From assembly GCA_021798375.1 (NCBI GenBank), contig JAJZHU010000002.1, forward strand, positions 1 through 28,059: a DNA stretch of 28,059 nucleotides, in the 5' to 3' direction. A program made the position numbers and the translations under genes. Origin of the DNA: Pseudomonadota bacterium. GTDB lineage: Bacteria > Pseudomonadota > Alphaproteobacteria > Acetobacterales > Acetobacteraceae. How positions within the stretch are numbered: position 1 is the first letter of the stretch; each line of letters opens with the position of its first letter. Shown here one piece after another: positions 1 to 8,959 of the stretch. The notes beneath the pieces are model-generated. The model had not been told where the DNA came from and did not search any database. It worked only from the letters and a program-made list of their open reading frames with translations.

Positions 1-628
1 AATTTTCGCCCGAACCCATGCCGCGGCCACCCGAAATCACCACGCGCGCCGCCGAAAGCTCGGGCCGGTCGCTGTGCGCCACGGCCTGGCTGACAAAGCT
101 CGCGCCACGGCTGGCGGAGCTTGGCGTGGCGATGGATTCGATGCTCGCGGCGCCACCCGTGGCGGGCGCCGGATCAAAGCTCGCCGCGCGGATGGTCAAC
201 AGCTTTTTGGCATCCCGCGAATGCACGGTGGCCAGCGCGTTGCCGGCATAGATCGGGCGCACGAAACGATCTTCGCCCAATACCGCCGAGACGTCGGAAA
301 TCGATTGCGCATCCAGCAGCGCCGCCGCGCGCGGGATCACGTTTTTGCCGATGGCGGTCGAGGCCGCCAAAATATGGCTGTATCCCGGCGCCAATGCCAC
401 CAGCAGATCGGCCAGCGGTTCGGCCAGGGAATGCGCGAACGAGGCGTCTTCGGCCAATAACACTTTGGCAATGCCTTGGATTTGCGCCGCGGTCTGGGCC
501 GCGGCGCCCAGGTTGGTGCCGGCCAGCAGTGCATGCACTTCGCCCAGTTGAGCGGCGGCGGCGACGGCGCAACGCGAGGGTTGCTTGATCGCGCCGTCTT
601 CGTGATCCAACAAAACAAGAATGGCCAT
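1..628 (-). CDS. etfA: Electron transfer flavoprotein alpha subunit (3' end outside window)
   Basis: This is the first ~209 residues of ETF alpha, normally about 310 residues. ETF alpha/beta is a soluble FAD/AMP heterodimer that takes electrons from acyl-CoA and other dehydrogenases and passes them to ETF:quinone oxidoreductase. The reading starts MAILVLLDHEDGAIKQPS at ATG 628, and the N-terminal nucleotide-binding-like domain follows. The last visible residues are VVISGGRGMGSGEN, the conserved entry to the C-terminal FAD-binding domain; the rest of that domain lies beyond base 1. The start is two bases after the etfB stop, so the two genes are almost certainly co-transcribed and translationally coupled. 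The start is set by the conserved MxxLVLxDH opening. Nothing suggests degradation; the truncation is only the window edge. Confidence 0.93.
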   Translation of the reverse strand, partial: MAILVLLDHEDGAIKQPSRCAVAAAAQLGEVHALLAGTNLGAAAQTAAQIQGIAKVLLAEDASFAHSLAEPLADLLVALAPGYSHILAASTAIGKNVIPRAAALLDAQSISDVSAVLGEDRFVRPIYAGNALATVHSRDAKKLLTIRAASFDPAPATGGAASIESIATPSSASRGASFVSQAVAHSDRPELSAARVVISGGRGMGSGEN

Positions 629-630
629 AA

Positions 631-1380
631 TCAGATCACCTTGGCTTCGAGTTTGAGTTTTTCCACCAGTTCGCCCACCGAATTGACCAGCACGCCGGCC
701 TTGTGAACGGGAGGTTCGGCCACCGATTCGGTCACCAGACGCGGCGACGGATCAACCCCCAGATCGGCCGGAGTGATGGTTTCGATCGGCTTTTTGCGCG
801 CCTTCATGATGTTGGGCAAGGTCGCATAGCGCGGTTCGTTCAAGCGCAAATCGGCGGTGACGATGGCCGGCAAGCTTAGCGCCAGCGTCTCCAGGCCGCC
901 GTCGATTTCGCGGGTGACCTGGATGTTGGAGCCTTCGACCTTGATCGCACTGGCAAAGGTCGCCTGCGGCCAGCCCAGCAACGCCGCCAACATCTGCCCG
1001 GTGGCATTCATGTCGTCGTCGATGGCTTGTTTGCCCAAAATCACCATTCCCGGTTCTTCGCGCGCCACCAATGCTTTCAATAATTTGGCCACCGCCAACG
1101 GTTCCAGCGCCACGTCGGTTTCCACCAGAATGCCGCGATCCGCACCCATTGCCAGGGCTGTGCGGATCGTTTCCGCGGCCTGGGCAACGCCGGCCGAAAC
1201 GATGATGACTTCGGTTGCCACCCCCGCTTCCTTCAACCGCATCGCTTCTTCAACCGCGATTTCATCAAAGGGATTCATCGACATTTTCACCCCGGCGGTT
1301 TCCACGCCGGAGCCATCGGATTTCACCCGAACCTTAATGTTGTAATCAACCACCCGCTTGACCGGGACCAAAAGCTTCAT
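631..1380 (-). CDS. etfB: Electron transfer flavoprotein beta subunit
   Basis: 249 residues, the usual length for ETF beta. The protein opens MKLLVPVKRVVDYN, typical of the subunit, and contains the N-P-F-D-E-I-A-V-E-E-A stretch near residue 36 and a GKQAIDDD segment near residue 117, which is part of the AMP-binding side. The C-terminal PxIMKARKKPI segment corresponds to the conserved recognition region through which ETF contacts its partner dehydrogenases. It forms the heterodimer with the etfA product encoded 2 bp downstream and carries electrons from fatty-acid and amino-acid oxidation to the quinone pool. A good sigma70-type promoter is visible just upstream (1440-1467). A PHB-cycling bacterium would need ETF for acyl-CoA oxidation, but no acyl-CoA dehydrogenase is in this window. 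Confidence 0.96.
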   Translation of the reverse strand: MKLLVPVKRVVDYNIKVRVKSDGSGVETAGVKMSMNPFDEIAVEEAMRLKEAGVATEVIIVSAGVAQAAETIRTALAMGADRGILVETDVALEPLAVAKLLKALVAREEPGMVILGKQAIDDDMNATGQMLAALLGWPQATFASAIKVEGSNIQVTREIDGGLETLALSLPAIVTADLRLNEPRYATLPNIMKARKKPIETITPADLGVDPSPRLVTESVAEPPVHKAGVLVNSVGELVEKLKLEAKVI

Positions 1381-1439
1381 CGGACCTACGCACCTTGCTC
1401 AAAGAGAAATACGCACCCTCGTGTGGGTTTCCAGCGGAC

Positions 1440-1467
1440 GTTATGAAGCGATGGGGCCGGATGTCAA
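1440..1467 (-). promoter_or_regulatory. Predicted sigma70-type promoter of etfBA
   Basis: On the minus strand a perfect TTGACA (1467-1462) is followed after 16 bp by CATAAC (1445-1440, four of six matches to the -10 consensus). This would give an untranslated leader of roughly 50 nt before the etfB ATG at 1380. It lies between the twin-helix gene and etfB, so etfBA can be transcribed apart from the genes upstream. Only the motif match supports this. Confidence 0.55.
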
Positions 1468-1489
1468 ATTGGGGAATGTGATGGCTGCT

Positions 1490-1687
1490 CTATCGATCGC
1501 GGAATAGAGTTAGAATCAGCACCACCAGCAGCAGGGCCAGTGCCTGCAACGCCACCCGCCATTGCATCAGCCGGTTGGATTTATGGGGATCCGTGCCGCG
1601 CACCAACCCCACCAAACCGGCCCCCAAAACGGCCAGTACGGCAAGCATGGCAAGCGCCAGAGCGATGAGCGTCAGGTCACGGAACAT
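1490..1687 (-). CDS. Twin transmembrane helix small protein
   Basis: A 65-residue protein with two hydrophobic helices, about residues 5-28 and 44-62. They are joined by a short basic loop containing the motif HKSNRLMQWRVALQALAL. This N(K/R)LM-x-x-RV-x-LQ-A pattern marks the small twin-helix family (NCBI 'twin transmembrane helix small protein', related to the HIG1 domain) that is common in alphaproteobacteria. The family is often found next to etfB/etfA, usually with an ATP:cobalamin adenosyltransferase gene in between; that gene is absent here. Function is not established; HIG1 proteins elsewhere associate with respiratory supercomplexes, so a membrane role near electron transfer is an inference. 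The gene lies between dapB and etfB on the same strand. A weak promoter-like pair places the start very close to the ATG, so a leaderless transcript is possible. Confidence 0.82.
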   Translation of the reverse strand: MFRDLTLIALALAMLAVLAVLGAGLVGLVRGTDPHKSNRLMQWRVALQALALLLVVLILTLFRDR

Positions 1688-1758
1688 TAGGGCAGGCTAG
1701 GGGATTTCGGGCGGCAGGACAAGGGAAGTAAAAGAATTTTGCCGCTTTGGGGTGGGCA

Positions 1759-2523
1759 TTACAGCCCCAACACATCCCGCATGGTGTAAATCCCCGCCGC
1801 GCGGCCATCCAACCACAGCGCCGCCCGCACCGCTCCCGAGGCGAACGCCCGGCGGTCGAAGGCTTCGTGTTGCAGCGTGATGCGTTCACTGCCCGCCGCA
1901 AAGATCACCGCATGATCGCCCACCACCTGCCCGCCGCGCAAGGTGGCAAAACCGATGCTGCCGGTTTGGCGCGGGCCGGTGTGACCATCGCGGCTGGTAA
2001 CGGCCACGGCGGCAAAATCCTGCCCCCGGCCTTGCGCCACGGCGCGGCCAATGCCCAGCGCCGTGCCCGAGGGGGCATCAACCTTCTGTTTGTGGTGCAT
2101 TTCCAGAATTTCGGCGTCATATTGCGCGGCGGGCAGTGCCGCCGCCATGCGTTCGGCCAGCACCATCACCAGATTGACCCCCGGCGAGTAATTGGGCGCG
2201 GCAATCAACGCGATGCGCTTGCCCGCGGCGTCGATCGCGGCTTGCGCGGCGGCATCGAACCCGGTGGTGCCCAATACCCACGCGGTATTGGCGCGGGCCA
2301 GCACTTGCGCGTGACGCGCCACGGTCGAGGCATGGGTGAAATCGATCACCAGATCGCAAGCGGCGGCAAGGGATTCGATGTTATCGAAAATTGTGATGCC
2401 AGGCGGCGCTGTGTCGCGGGCGGGATCGATCGTTCCGCCCACCAATTCGGCCCCCGCCAATGGCACTTCCTCGGCCAGCAAGCGCCCCATCCGTCCCGCA
2501 ATTCCTGCAATGCCGATCTTCAT
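1759..2523 (-). CDS. dapB: 4-hydroxy-tetrahydrodipicolinate reductase
   Basis: 254 residues from ATG 2523. A TTG 9 bases further upstream is also in frame, but MKIGIAGIAGRMGR is the family's normal beginning. DapB reduces hydroxy-tetrahydrodipicolinate with NAD(P)H in the diaminopimelate/lysine pathway, in the cytoplasm. Visible motifs are the nucleotide-binding G-x-x-G-x-x-G-R near residues 7-14, VLGTTGF near 83, and NYSPGVN near 111. The catalytic and substrate-binding segment EMHHKQKVDAPSG is at about 141-153, with the His-His pair and Lys147. TGSIGFATLRGGQVVGDH and the closing TMRDVLGL are also typical. The gene follows dnaJ by 55 bp on the same strand, a frequent alphaproteobacterial order (dnaK-dnaJ-dapB), so it may be read through from the chaperone genes. 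Confidence 0.95.
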   Translation of the reverse strand: MKIGIAGIAGRMGRLLAEEVPLAGAELVGGTIDPARDTAPPGITIFDNIESLAAACDLVIDFTHASTVARHAQVLARANTAWVLGTTGFDAAAQAAIDAAGKRIALIAAPNYSPGVNLVMVLAERMAAALPAAQYDAEILEMHHKQKVDAPSGTALGIGRAVAQGRGQDFAAVAVTSRDGHTGPRQTGSIGFATLRGGQVVGDHAVIFAAGSERITLQHEAFDRRAFASGAVRAALWLDGRAAGIYTMRDVLGL

Positions 2524-2578
2524 TATGCGCAAACCTGATGAATAAACAATTTCGCTTTGGACCGACTCGCCGCATCGT

Positions 2579-3718
2579 TCAGTGAGGATCGAAGAAATCT
2601 TTCACCTTGGCAAAGAAGCCCTCGGATTCCGGGCTGCCTTTTGATCCACTTTTCGCTTCTTCCTCGAATTCGTCCAACAGCTCGCGCTGTCTTTTGGTCA
2701 GGTTTTGCGGGGTTTCCACCGCCACCTGGATATACATATCGCCGCGCGCGGTGGTTCGCAGGGTCGAGAAGCCCTTGGCGCGCAGCCGGAATTGCGCGCC
2801 GCTTTGCGTGCCGGCGGGGATTTTCACACGCCCCACGCTGCCATCGATCGAAGGCACCTCGATCTCGCCGCCCAGGGCAGCCAGGCTCATGCGCAGCGGC
2901 ACGCGCAGGAAGATATTGGCGCCTTCGCGCTGGAACAATTCATGTGGGCGGACCGCCACTTGCACGTATAGATCGCCGGGAGTTGCCCCGGGGCCGCCCG
3001 CTTCACCCTCGCCGGTTACACGGATGCGGGTGCCGTCGTCGATGCCGGCCGGGATGGAAACCTTGAGCGACTTCTCGCGCTGTACGGTGCCCAGGCCCGA
3101 GCAGATCCGGCACGGATTCTTGATCACCCGCCCCATGCCGCCGCAAGTGGGGCAGGTGCGTTCGACCACGAAAAATCCCTGCTGTGCCCGCACCTTGCCC
3201 GAACCGCCGCATTGCGAGCAATTTTCCTGATTGCGGTCGCGATTTTCCGAGCCGGTGCCCGCGCAGGCCTCGCATTTCAATCTTGTGGGCACGCGCAGGG
3301 TGCGATCGCAGCCGGTGAATGCCTCTTTTAGCGAAATTTCCACCTGGGCGCGCAGATCGGCGCCCGCCCGGCGTCCGCCGCCGCGCCGCCCGCCGCCATT
3401 GCCGCCCATCATATCGCCGAACATCTGATCGAAAATATCGCCCAGATTGCCGGCATCGTTGAAATCGAACCCGCCGCGCGGACCGCCGCCCTGCTCGAAC
3501 GCGGCATGGCCGAAACGGTCATAGGCGGCGCGCTTTTGTTCGTCCTTCAGACAATCATAGGCTTCGTTGATTTCTTTGAACTTGGCTTCAGCCGTTGCGT
3601 TGCCGGGGTTGCGATCCGGGTGATATTGCATGGCGAGCTTGCGATAAGCTTTCTTCAACTCATCGGCGCTGGCGCCTTTGGCGGCACCCAAGGTCGCGTA
3701 GTAATCTGGTTTGGCCAT
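2579..3718 (-). CDS. dnaJ: Molecular chaperone DnaJ (Hsp40)
   Basis: 379 residues, full length for a type I DnaJ. It has the J domain at residues 1-70 with HPD at 33-35, which stimulates DnaK's ATPase. A Gly-rich linker follows (about 75-115, including GGPRGGFDFNDAGN and a GGNGGGRRGGGRR run). The zinc-binding region carries four C-x-x-C-x-G-x-G modules (CEACAGTG, CSQCGGSG, CPTCGGMG, CRICSGLG). The C-terminal substrate-binding beta domains complete the protein. It delivers unfolded clients to DnaK. The gene is 175 bp downstream of dnaK on the same strand; that spacer carries a strong hairpin and an AT-rich palindrome, so dnaJ expression probably depends on partial read-through from dnaK or on its own promoter. 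No strong Shine-Dalgarno is seen before ATG 3718. Confidence 0.97.
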   Translation of the reverse strand: MAKPDYYATLGAAKGASADELKKAYRKLAMQYHPDRNPGNATAEAKFKEINEAYDCLKDEQKRAAYDRFGHAAFEQGGGPRGGFDFNDAGNLGDIFDQMFGDMMGGNGGGRRGGGRRAGADLRAQVEISLKEAFTGCDRTLRVPTRLKCEACAGTGSENRDRNQENCSQCGGSGKVRAQQGFFVVERTCPTCGGMGRVIKNPCRICSGLGTVQREKSLKVSIPAGIDDGTRIRVTGEGEAGGPGATPGDLYVQVAVRPHELFQREGANIFLRVPLRMSLAALGGEIEVPSIDGSVGRVKIPAGTQSGAQFRLRAKGFSTLRTTARGDMYIQVAVETPQNLTKRQRELLDEFEEEAKSGSKGSPESEGFFAKVKDFFDPH

Positions 3719-3766
3719 ATCGGTCCCGTTCAGGCTGGCGGTCGGCGGAAGGGAGGGGAAGAAAGC

Positions 3767-3792
3767 TTTTCTTTTTATTCACAAAAAGAAGA
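3767..3792. repeat. Degenerate copy of the dispersed CTTCTTTTT palindrome
   Basis: A run reading CTTTTTATTCACAAAAAG and extending to AAGAAG on its right side matches the family seen best at 9239-9264 and 24049-24084. The left arm carries substitutions. It sits in the dnaK-dnaJ spacer. It may act as a weak terminator or only as a remnant. Confidence 0.55.
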
Positions 3793-3846
3793 GCGTTCTC
3801 CCTTTCCCTTCAATCCTGTCTCATTCAATGTCAACTGCTCAATTCA

Positions 3847-3875
3847 AAGCCGGGGCGATCATCTCGCCCCGGCTT
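3847..3875 (-). terminator. Strong GC-rich hairpin after dnaK (attenuator-like)
   Basis: AAGCCGGGGCGA (3847-3858) and TCGCCCCGGCTT (3864-3875) form a perfect 12-bp stem with a 5-nt loop. It lies 18 nt beyond the dnaK stop on the minus strand. No long U tract follows (TTTGAATT on the minus strand), so it is more likely a partial terminator or an mRNA-stabilising stem that lowers dnaJ relative to dnaK than a complete stop. Confidence 0.65.
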
Positions 3876-3893
3876 CGCTTGTCTCGTCCGCGA

Positions 3894-5801
<1,908 letters not shown>

Positions 5802-5873
5802 ATGTAGCTCCTTTTCAGCGGGAATACCGGGCCCGAAGCACCGCGGCGTTCCCCTTGGGTGGAATGCAGAAGA

Positions 5874-5907
5874 TGTATTTAGTCGAGGTTGGTTGAACAA
5901 GGGTCAA
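5874..5907 (-). promoter_or_regulatory. Candidate dnaK promoter (RpoH-like and/or sigma70)
   Basis: On the minus strand TTGACC (5907-5902) directly precedes CTTGTT (5901-5896). About 13 bp later comes CTAAATACAT (5882-5873). CTTGxx with a ~13-bp gap to a C-T-A-x-A-T-like box resembles alphaproteobacterial RpoH promoters. This is a motif match only; transcript start mapping after heat shock would decide. Confidence 0.4.
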
Positions 5908-5962
5908 CACACCAAATTTTTTAGTCTCGTTCCATTGGGCGACCCAGCCCGTTTCGTTACTT

Positions 5963-6583
5963 CTAGGCCGTGGTGTCCAACCCCGAATGGGGTGGGGCGG
6001 GTGCCGCGGACGCCGGTGCCGCAGCGGGCGTGGCGCCGTCGCCGGCTTTGGACACCACCACCATCGCCGGGCGCAACAGGCGGCCGTTGAGTGTCCAAGC
6101 CTGGCTCCATGCCTGAAGCACCGTGCCGGGCGGGTGATCGGAACTGGGTTGCTCGGCCATCGCCTGATGCAGATTGGCGTCGAACGCACTGCCGGTCGGG
6201 TCGGTTTTGACGATGCCGTTGCGCTCCAGCAGCCCGATAAAGCTGCGTTCGATGCCCTCGAAGCCTTCGCGCATCTTGGTCACGATGTTGGACTCATCGT
6301 CACGCGCGGGGGGCAGGCTATCGAGGCCGCGACGCAGATTTTCGGCGGCTTCCACCACATCGCGGGCGAATTTCTGTACCGCGTATTGGCGGGTTTCTTC
6401 CACCTCGCGCTTGGTGCGGGCGCGGACATTGGCCATTTCGGCCTCGGACCGCATCCAACGATCGCGCATGTCGTCGCGTTCGGCTTCCAGTTCGGCGATG
6501 CGGGCCGCGGCGGCCTGCATCAAAGCCTCGGGGGTTTGGGGCGCCTCGGAGGCATTGGGGGTTCTATCGGTGTCTGTGCTCAT
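5963..6583 (-). CDS. grpE: Nucleotide exchange factor GrpE
   Basis: 206 residues from ATG 6583 (MSTDTDRTPNASEAP). A longer in-frame extension to 6646 is not typical of the family. An acidic disordered N-terminus is followed by a long coiled coil (about residues 25-75: RIAELEAERDDMRDRWMRSE, then AEMANVRARTKREVEETRQYA). The beta domain carries the family signature GIERSFIGLLERNGI, then FDANLHQAM and GTVLQAWSQAWTLNGRLLRPAMVVVSK. GrpE releases ADP from DnaK. The C-terminus carries an Ala/Pro-rich tail (TPAAAPASAAPAPP), common in alphaproteobacteria. It lies upstream of dnaK on the same strand with a 161-bp gap. hrcA, often placed before grpE, is absent; divergent fumC takes that place. Confidence 0.95.
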   Translation of the reverse strand: MSTDTDRTPNASEAPQTPEALMQAAAARIAELEAERDDMRDRWMRSEAEMANVRARTKREVEETRQYAVQKFARDVVEAAENLRRGLDSLPPARDDESNIVTKMREGFEGIERSFIGLLERNGIVKTDPTGSAFDANLHQAMAEQPSSDHPPGTVLQAWSQAWTLNGRLLRPAMVVVSKAGDGATPAAAPASAAPAPPHSGLDTTA

Positions 6584-6665
6584 GGTGCCGGGAGGTAAGA
6601 TGAAGTGGGGCAATAAACAAGGGGGAGCCTTGCGCCATTTATGCAAATATCACCGTCCGCCATGT

Positions 6666-6691
6666 GGGACATTGATATGGGACATTGATAT
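6666..6691. repeat. Perfect 13-bp tandem duplication in the grpE/fumC divergent region
   Basis: GGGACATTGATAT occurs twice head to tail (6666-6678 and 6679-6691) with no mismatch. It lies between the divergent starts of grpE and fumC, about 70 bp before the fumC start. It may be a simple slippage product or a pair of direct operator half-sites. Confidence 0.8.
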
Positions 6692-6707
6692 AGGTAAATG
6701 ACCCGGC

Positions 6708-6738
6708 TTGCGTAAATGGGCGGCACGACCCTTATAGT
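6708..6738 (+). promoter_or_regulatory. Weak candidate promoter of fumC
   Basis: TTGCGT (6708-6713) and TATAGT (6733-6738) resemble -35 and -10 boxes, but the 19-bp spacing is long. The -10 box is 21 bp before the chosen ATG, so the leader would be short. Confidence 0.35.
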
Positions 6739-6759
6739 TGCGACCGCTTGTGTGGAAAT

Positions 6760-8148
6760 ATGCCCATGTCCGCCCCCATGATCCGCCCCCCTACGCGCAC
6801 CGAGAAAGATTCATTTGGCGCCATCGAAGTGCCGGCCGATCGTTATTGGGGCGCGCAAACCGAGCGCTCGCGGCAGAATTTTCACATCGGCGGCGAGACG
6901 ATGCCGCCGGCGCTGATTCACGCGCTGGGGGTGCAAAAGCAGGCCGCCGCCGGCGCCAATGTGCGATTGGGGGCGTTGGAGGCAGCAGTGGGCGAGGCGA
7001 TCGCCGCCGCCGCCGCCGAAGTGGCGCTGGGCCAATGGGATTCGCATTTCCCGCTGGTGGTGTGGCAGACCGGATCGGGTACCCAGACCAACATGAACGC
7101 CAACGAGGTGATTGCCCGGCGTGCCGGCGAAATCGCGGGGCGGCCGATTCACCCCAATGACCAGGTCAATTGCAGCCAATCTTCCAACGACAGCTTTCCC
7201 ACCGCCATGCACATCGCCGCCGCACGGGAAATTTCGTTTCATCTGCTGCCCGCCCTGCTGGCGCTGGAGCTGTCGTTGTCGGCCAAGGCGATGCAATTCA
7301 GCGATATCGTTAAAATCGGCCGCACCCATCTGCAGGACGCCACGCCCCTGACGTTGGGCCAGGAGTTTTCCGGCTATGCGCAGCAGATCGTTTACGGCAT
7401 CGGGCGGGTGGAGTGCGCCCTGCCCGCCGTGCTGCGGCTGGCCCAGGGTGGCACGGCGGTGGGAACCGGGTTGAATGCGCCCCCCGGTTTTGACGTGGCG
7501 TTCGCCGAGGAAGCATCCCGTCTGACCGGCCTGGGATTTACGCCGGCTCCCAATAAATTCGAGGCGCTGGCGGCGCATGATGGGTTGGTGGAATGTTCGG
7601 GGGCCTTGAACACGCTGGCGGTGTCGTTGATGAAAATCGCGGGCGATCTGCGCCTGCTCGCCTCCGGTCCGCGTTCGGGCATCGGCGAGATCAATCTGCC
7701 CGCCAATGAACCGGGCAGCTCGATCATGCCGGGCAAGGTGAACCCGACCCAGTGCGAGGCCATGACCATGGTGTGCGCGCAGGTGATCGGCAATCACATG
7801 ACCATCAGCCTTGCCGGCGCGGGCGGACAGTTCGAGCTCAACGTGTTCAAGCCGGTGATCGCCTATAATCTGCTGCAATCGATCCGCCTGCTGGGCGACG
7901 CCAGCCGCAGCCTGACCGATCATTGCGTGGTGGGGATTACCGCCAATGAACAGCGCATCGCCGATCTGCTGGAGCGCAGCCTGATGCTGGTGACGGCTTT
8001 GAACCCGCACATCGGCTATGACAAGGCGGCTTTGATTGCCAAAAAAGCCCACGCCGAGGGGCTTTCATTGCGCGAGGCGGCCGTCGCGTCGGGGTATCTG
8101 AGCGGGGCGGAGTTCGACCTGTGGGTGGTGCCGCGGGATATGGTCTGA
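6760..8148 (+). CDS. fumC: Class II fumarate hydratase
   Basis: 462 residues from ATG 6760, the usual length for class II fumarase. In-frame ATGs at 6766 and 6778 and a TTG at 6748 are alternatives; GGAA just before 6760 favours it. The enzyme interconverts fumarate and malate in the TCA cycle without an iron-sulfur cluster. Motifs include WGAQTERSRQNF near the start, the substrate-binding GSGTQTNMNANEV (~90-103), the active-site region SQSSNDSFPTAMHIAA, GRTHLQDATPLTLGQEFSGY, and the superfamily signature GSSIMPGKVNPTQ around residue 320 with the catalytic serine loop. It is divergent from grpE and is followed by a tRNA gene with its own promoter, so it appears monocistronic. Its substrate fumarate is made by the sdhCDAB product encoded 12 kb away. 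Confidence 0.97.
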   Translation: MPMSAPMIRPPTRTEKDSFGAIEVPADRYWGAQTERSRQNFHIGGETMPPALIHALGVQKQAAAGANVRLGALEAAVGEAIAAAAAEVALGQWDSHFPLVVWQTGSGTQTNMNANEVIARRAGEIAGRPIHPNDQVNCSQSSNDSFPTAMHIAAAREISFHLLPALLALELSLSAKAMQFSDIVKIGRTHLQDATPLTLGQEFSGYAQQIVYGIGRVECALPAVLRLAQGGTAVGTGLNAPPGFDVAFAEEASRLTGLGFTPAPNKFEALAAHDGLVECSGALNTLAVSLMKIAGDLRLLASGPRSGIGEINLPANEPGSSIMPGKVNPTQCEAMTMVCAQVIGNHMTISLAGAGGQFELNVFKPVIAYNLLQSIRLLGDASRSLTDHCVVGITANEQRIADLLERSLMLVTALNPHIGYDKAALIAKKAHAEGLSLREAAVASGYLSGAEFDLWVVPRDMV

Positions 8149-8245
8149 GATTATCGCCGTAAGGCTGCTCTGACCATGTAAGAGACTGGGCGATGACCTG
8201 GTGCCCAGATGGGCGTAGGTCCAGCAGCGGTGGGCTTGCCTGGGC

Positions 8246-8274
8246 TTGACGTTGCGGGTTGCGGCGGCTATGTC
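8246..8274 (+). promoter_or_regulatory. Predicted sigma70 promoter of tRNA-Met
   Basis: TTGACG (8246-8251), a 17-bp spacer and TATGTC (8269-8274) stand 20 bp before the first base of the tRNA. This is the right spacing for a stable-RNA promoter with a short 5' leader. The 145-bp gap from fumC to the tRNA shows no convincing gene. Confidence 0.6.
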
Positions 8275-8293
8275 CGCTGCCTCTCGGCTGGAT

Positions 8294-8368
8294 GGCGGCG
8301 TAGCTCAGCGGTAGAGCAGGGGAATCATAATCCCTTGGTCGGCGGTTCAAATCCGTCCGCCGCTACCA
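8294..8368 (+). tRNA. tRNA-Met (CAT anticodon, elongator type)
   Basis: The 75-nt cloverleaf can be folded by eye. The acceptor stem is GGCGGCG/CGCCGCT, with the G:U first pair typical of alphaproteobacterial elongator tRNA-Met. The D arm is GCTC-AGCGGTA-GAGC. The anticodon stem is GGGGA/TCCCT around the loop ATCATAA with CAT at positions 34-36. The variable loop is TGGTC, the T arm GGCGG-TTCAAAT-CCGTC, and CCA is encoded. The G:U closing pair and a normal acceptor argue against the initiator tRNA. A tRNA-Ile2 whose C34 becomes lysidine shares the CAT anticodon; the stems look like Met, but sequence comparison would settle it. Confidence 0.93.
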
Positions 8369-8399
8369 TCGGGGTTGAGGCAGAAGGAAGGCGTAAGGC

Positions 8400-8421
8400 C
8401 TTCTTTTTTGTAAAAAAGAAG
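8400..8421 (+). terminator. AT-rich palindrome after tRNA-Met (dispersed terminator family)
   Basis: CTTCTTTTTT (8400-8409) and AAAAAAGAAG (8412-8421) form 10-bp perfect arms. They are followed by CAAAAAAACTTTTGATC, the same 3' flank that accompanies the copies at 14365, 24919 and 25045. It starts 32 nt after the tRNA and probably ends its transcript. Confidence 0.6.
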
Positions 8422-8959
8422 CAAAAAAACTTTTGATCGCGGGGCCGTTGCATCTTCTGGTGCGTGTCGGCCCTTGGTATGGGGTGACTCGGCGTAGCAC
8501 ACCGCCATTGCGATAAGCGCGAATGCGCTTCACGGCCACCGATGCGGCGGCCAATCCAGAGTACAGCGTGGTGTTATGGGTGCTAGGGTGTACTCTGGGG
8601 CGATCCATGTATTATTCAATCGGATCGCGACGCTTCCGACTGTGGGCAAGTTCGGATTGTTGCTGTCGCTGTACGATCACCGTAAGTGCGCATGGTCCTC
8701 CCGGCTGTCGTGATCGAGGAAGTAGAAACCACCTGTTACAACAGGTTGGCAGGTGATCGAAAGGAGCAGACTGCTGATGCCATTCGAAAAAATGGGGGGC
8801 AAGATGCCCCCCAAGTAGTTCTCATATCGGAACTAAAATCGGCCAAGCCTTTAGGCCGTATTTTTTGGCATAGAGTCTTTGCCCGGTCATGGGACATGTC
8901 CGCCATGGGCGGAATATGTAACGATATCCGGGAGGAGCAAGGGGAAACACAGTCTTATA
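8422..8959. other. Gene-poor stretch left of the miniature element
   Basis: No convincing gene is seen in these ~540 bases. The longest reading is a 97-residue GTG-initiated frame (8686-8979) that runs into the miniature element and has no recognisable domain, no clear Shine-Dalgarno and a composition unlike neighbouring genes. Small structures include an inverted repeat at 8556-8598 and a GGGGGGC...TGCCCCCC stem near 8795-8813. It looks like degraded accessory DNA between tRNA-Met and the SDR cluster. Confidence 0.5.
8556..8598. repeat. 10-bp inverted repeat in gene-poor DNA
   Basis: CCAGAGTACA (8556-8565) and TGTACTCTGG (8589-8598) are perfect reverse complements separated by 23 bp. No gene starts near it. 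It could be an operator, a recombination site remnant, or chance. Confidence 0.5.

Noticed and set aside
1747..2538. 263-residue reading opposite dapB
   Set aside because: Shadow of dapB; no domain and biased composition.
5802..5962. CIRCE/HrcA operator before dnaK
   Set aside because: No TTAGCACTC or GAGTGCTAA half-sites are present in the spacer.
6811..8052. 413-residue reading opposite fumC
   Set aside because: Antisense shadow of the certain fumC gene; no motif or ribosome site.
8157..8290. Possible structured RNA (SRP or 6S) between fumC and tRNA-Met
   Set aside because: The conserved SRP loop GGTCAGGTCCGGAAGGAAGC is absent and no 6S-like open duplex could be drawn; the stretch is explained better by a tRNA promoter.
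8793..8815. GGGGGGC...TGCCCCCC stem as a terminator
   Set aside because: No T tract follows on either side and no gene ends nearby.
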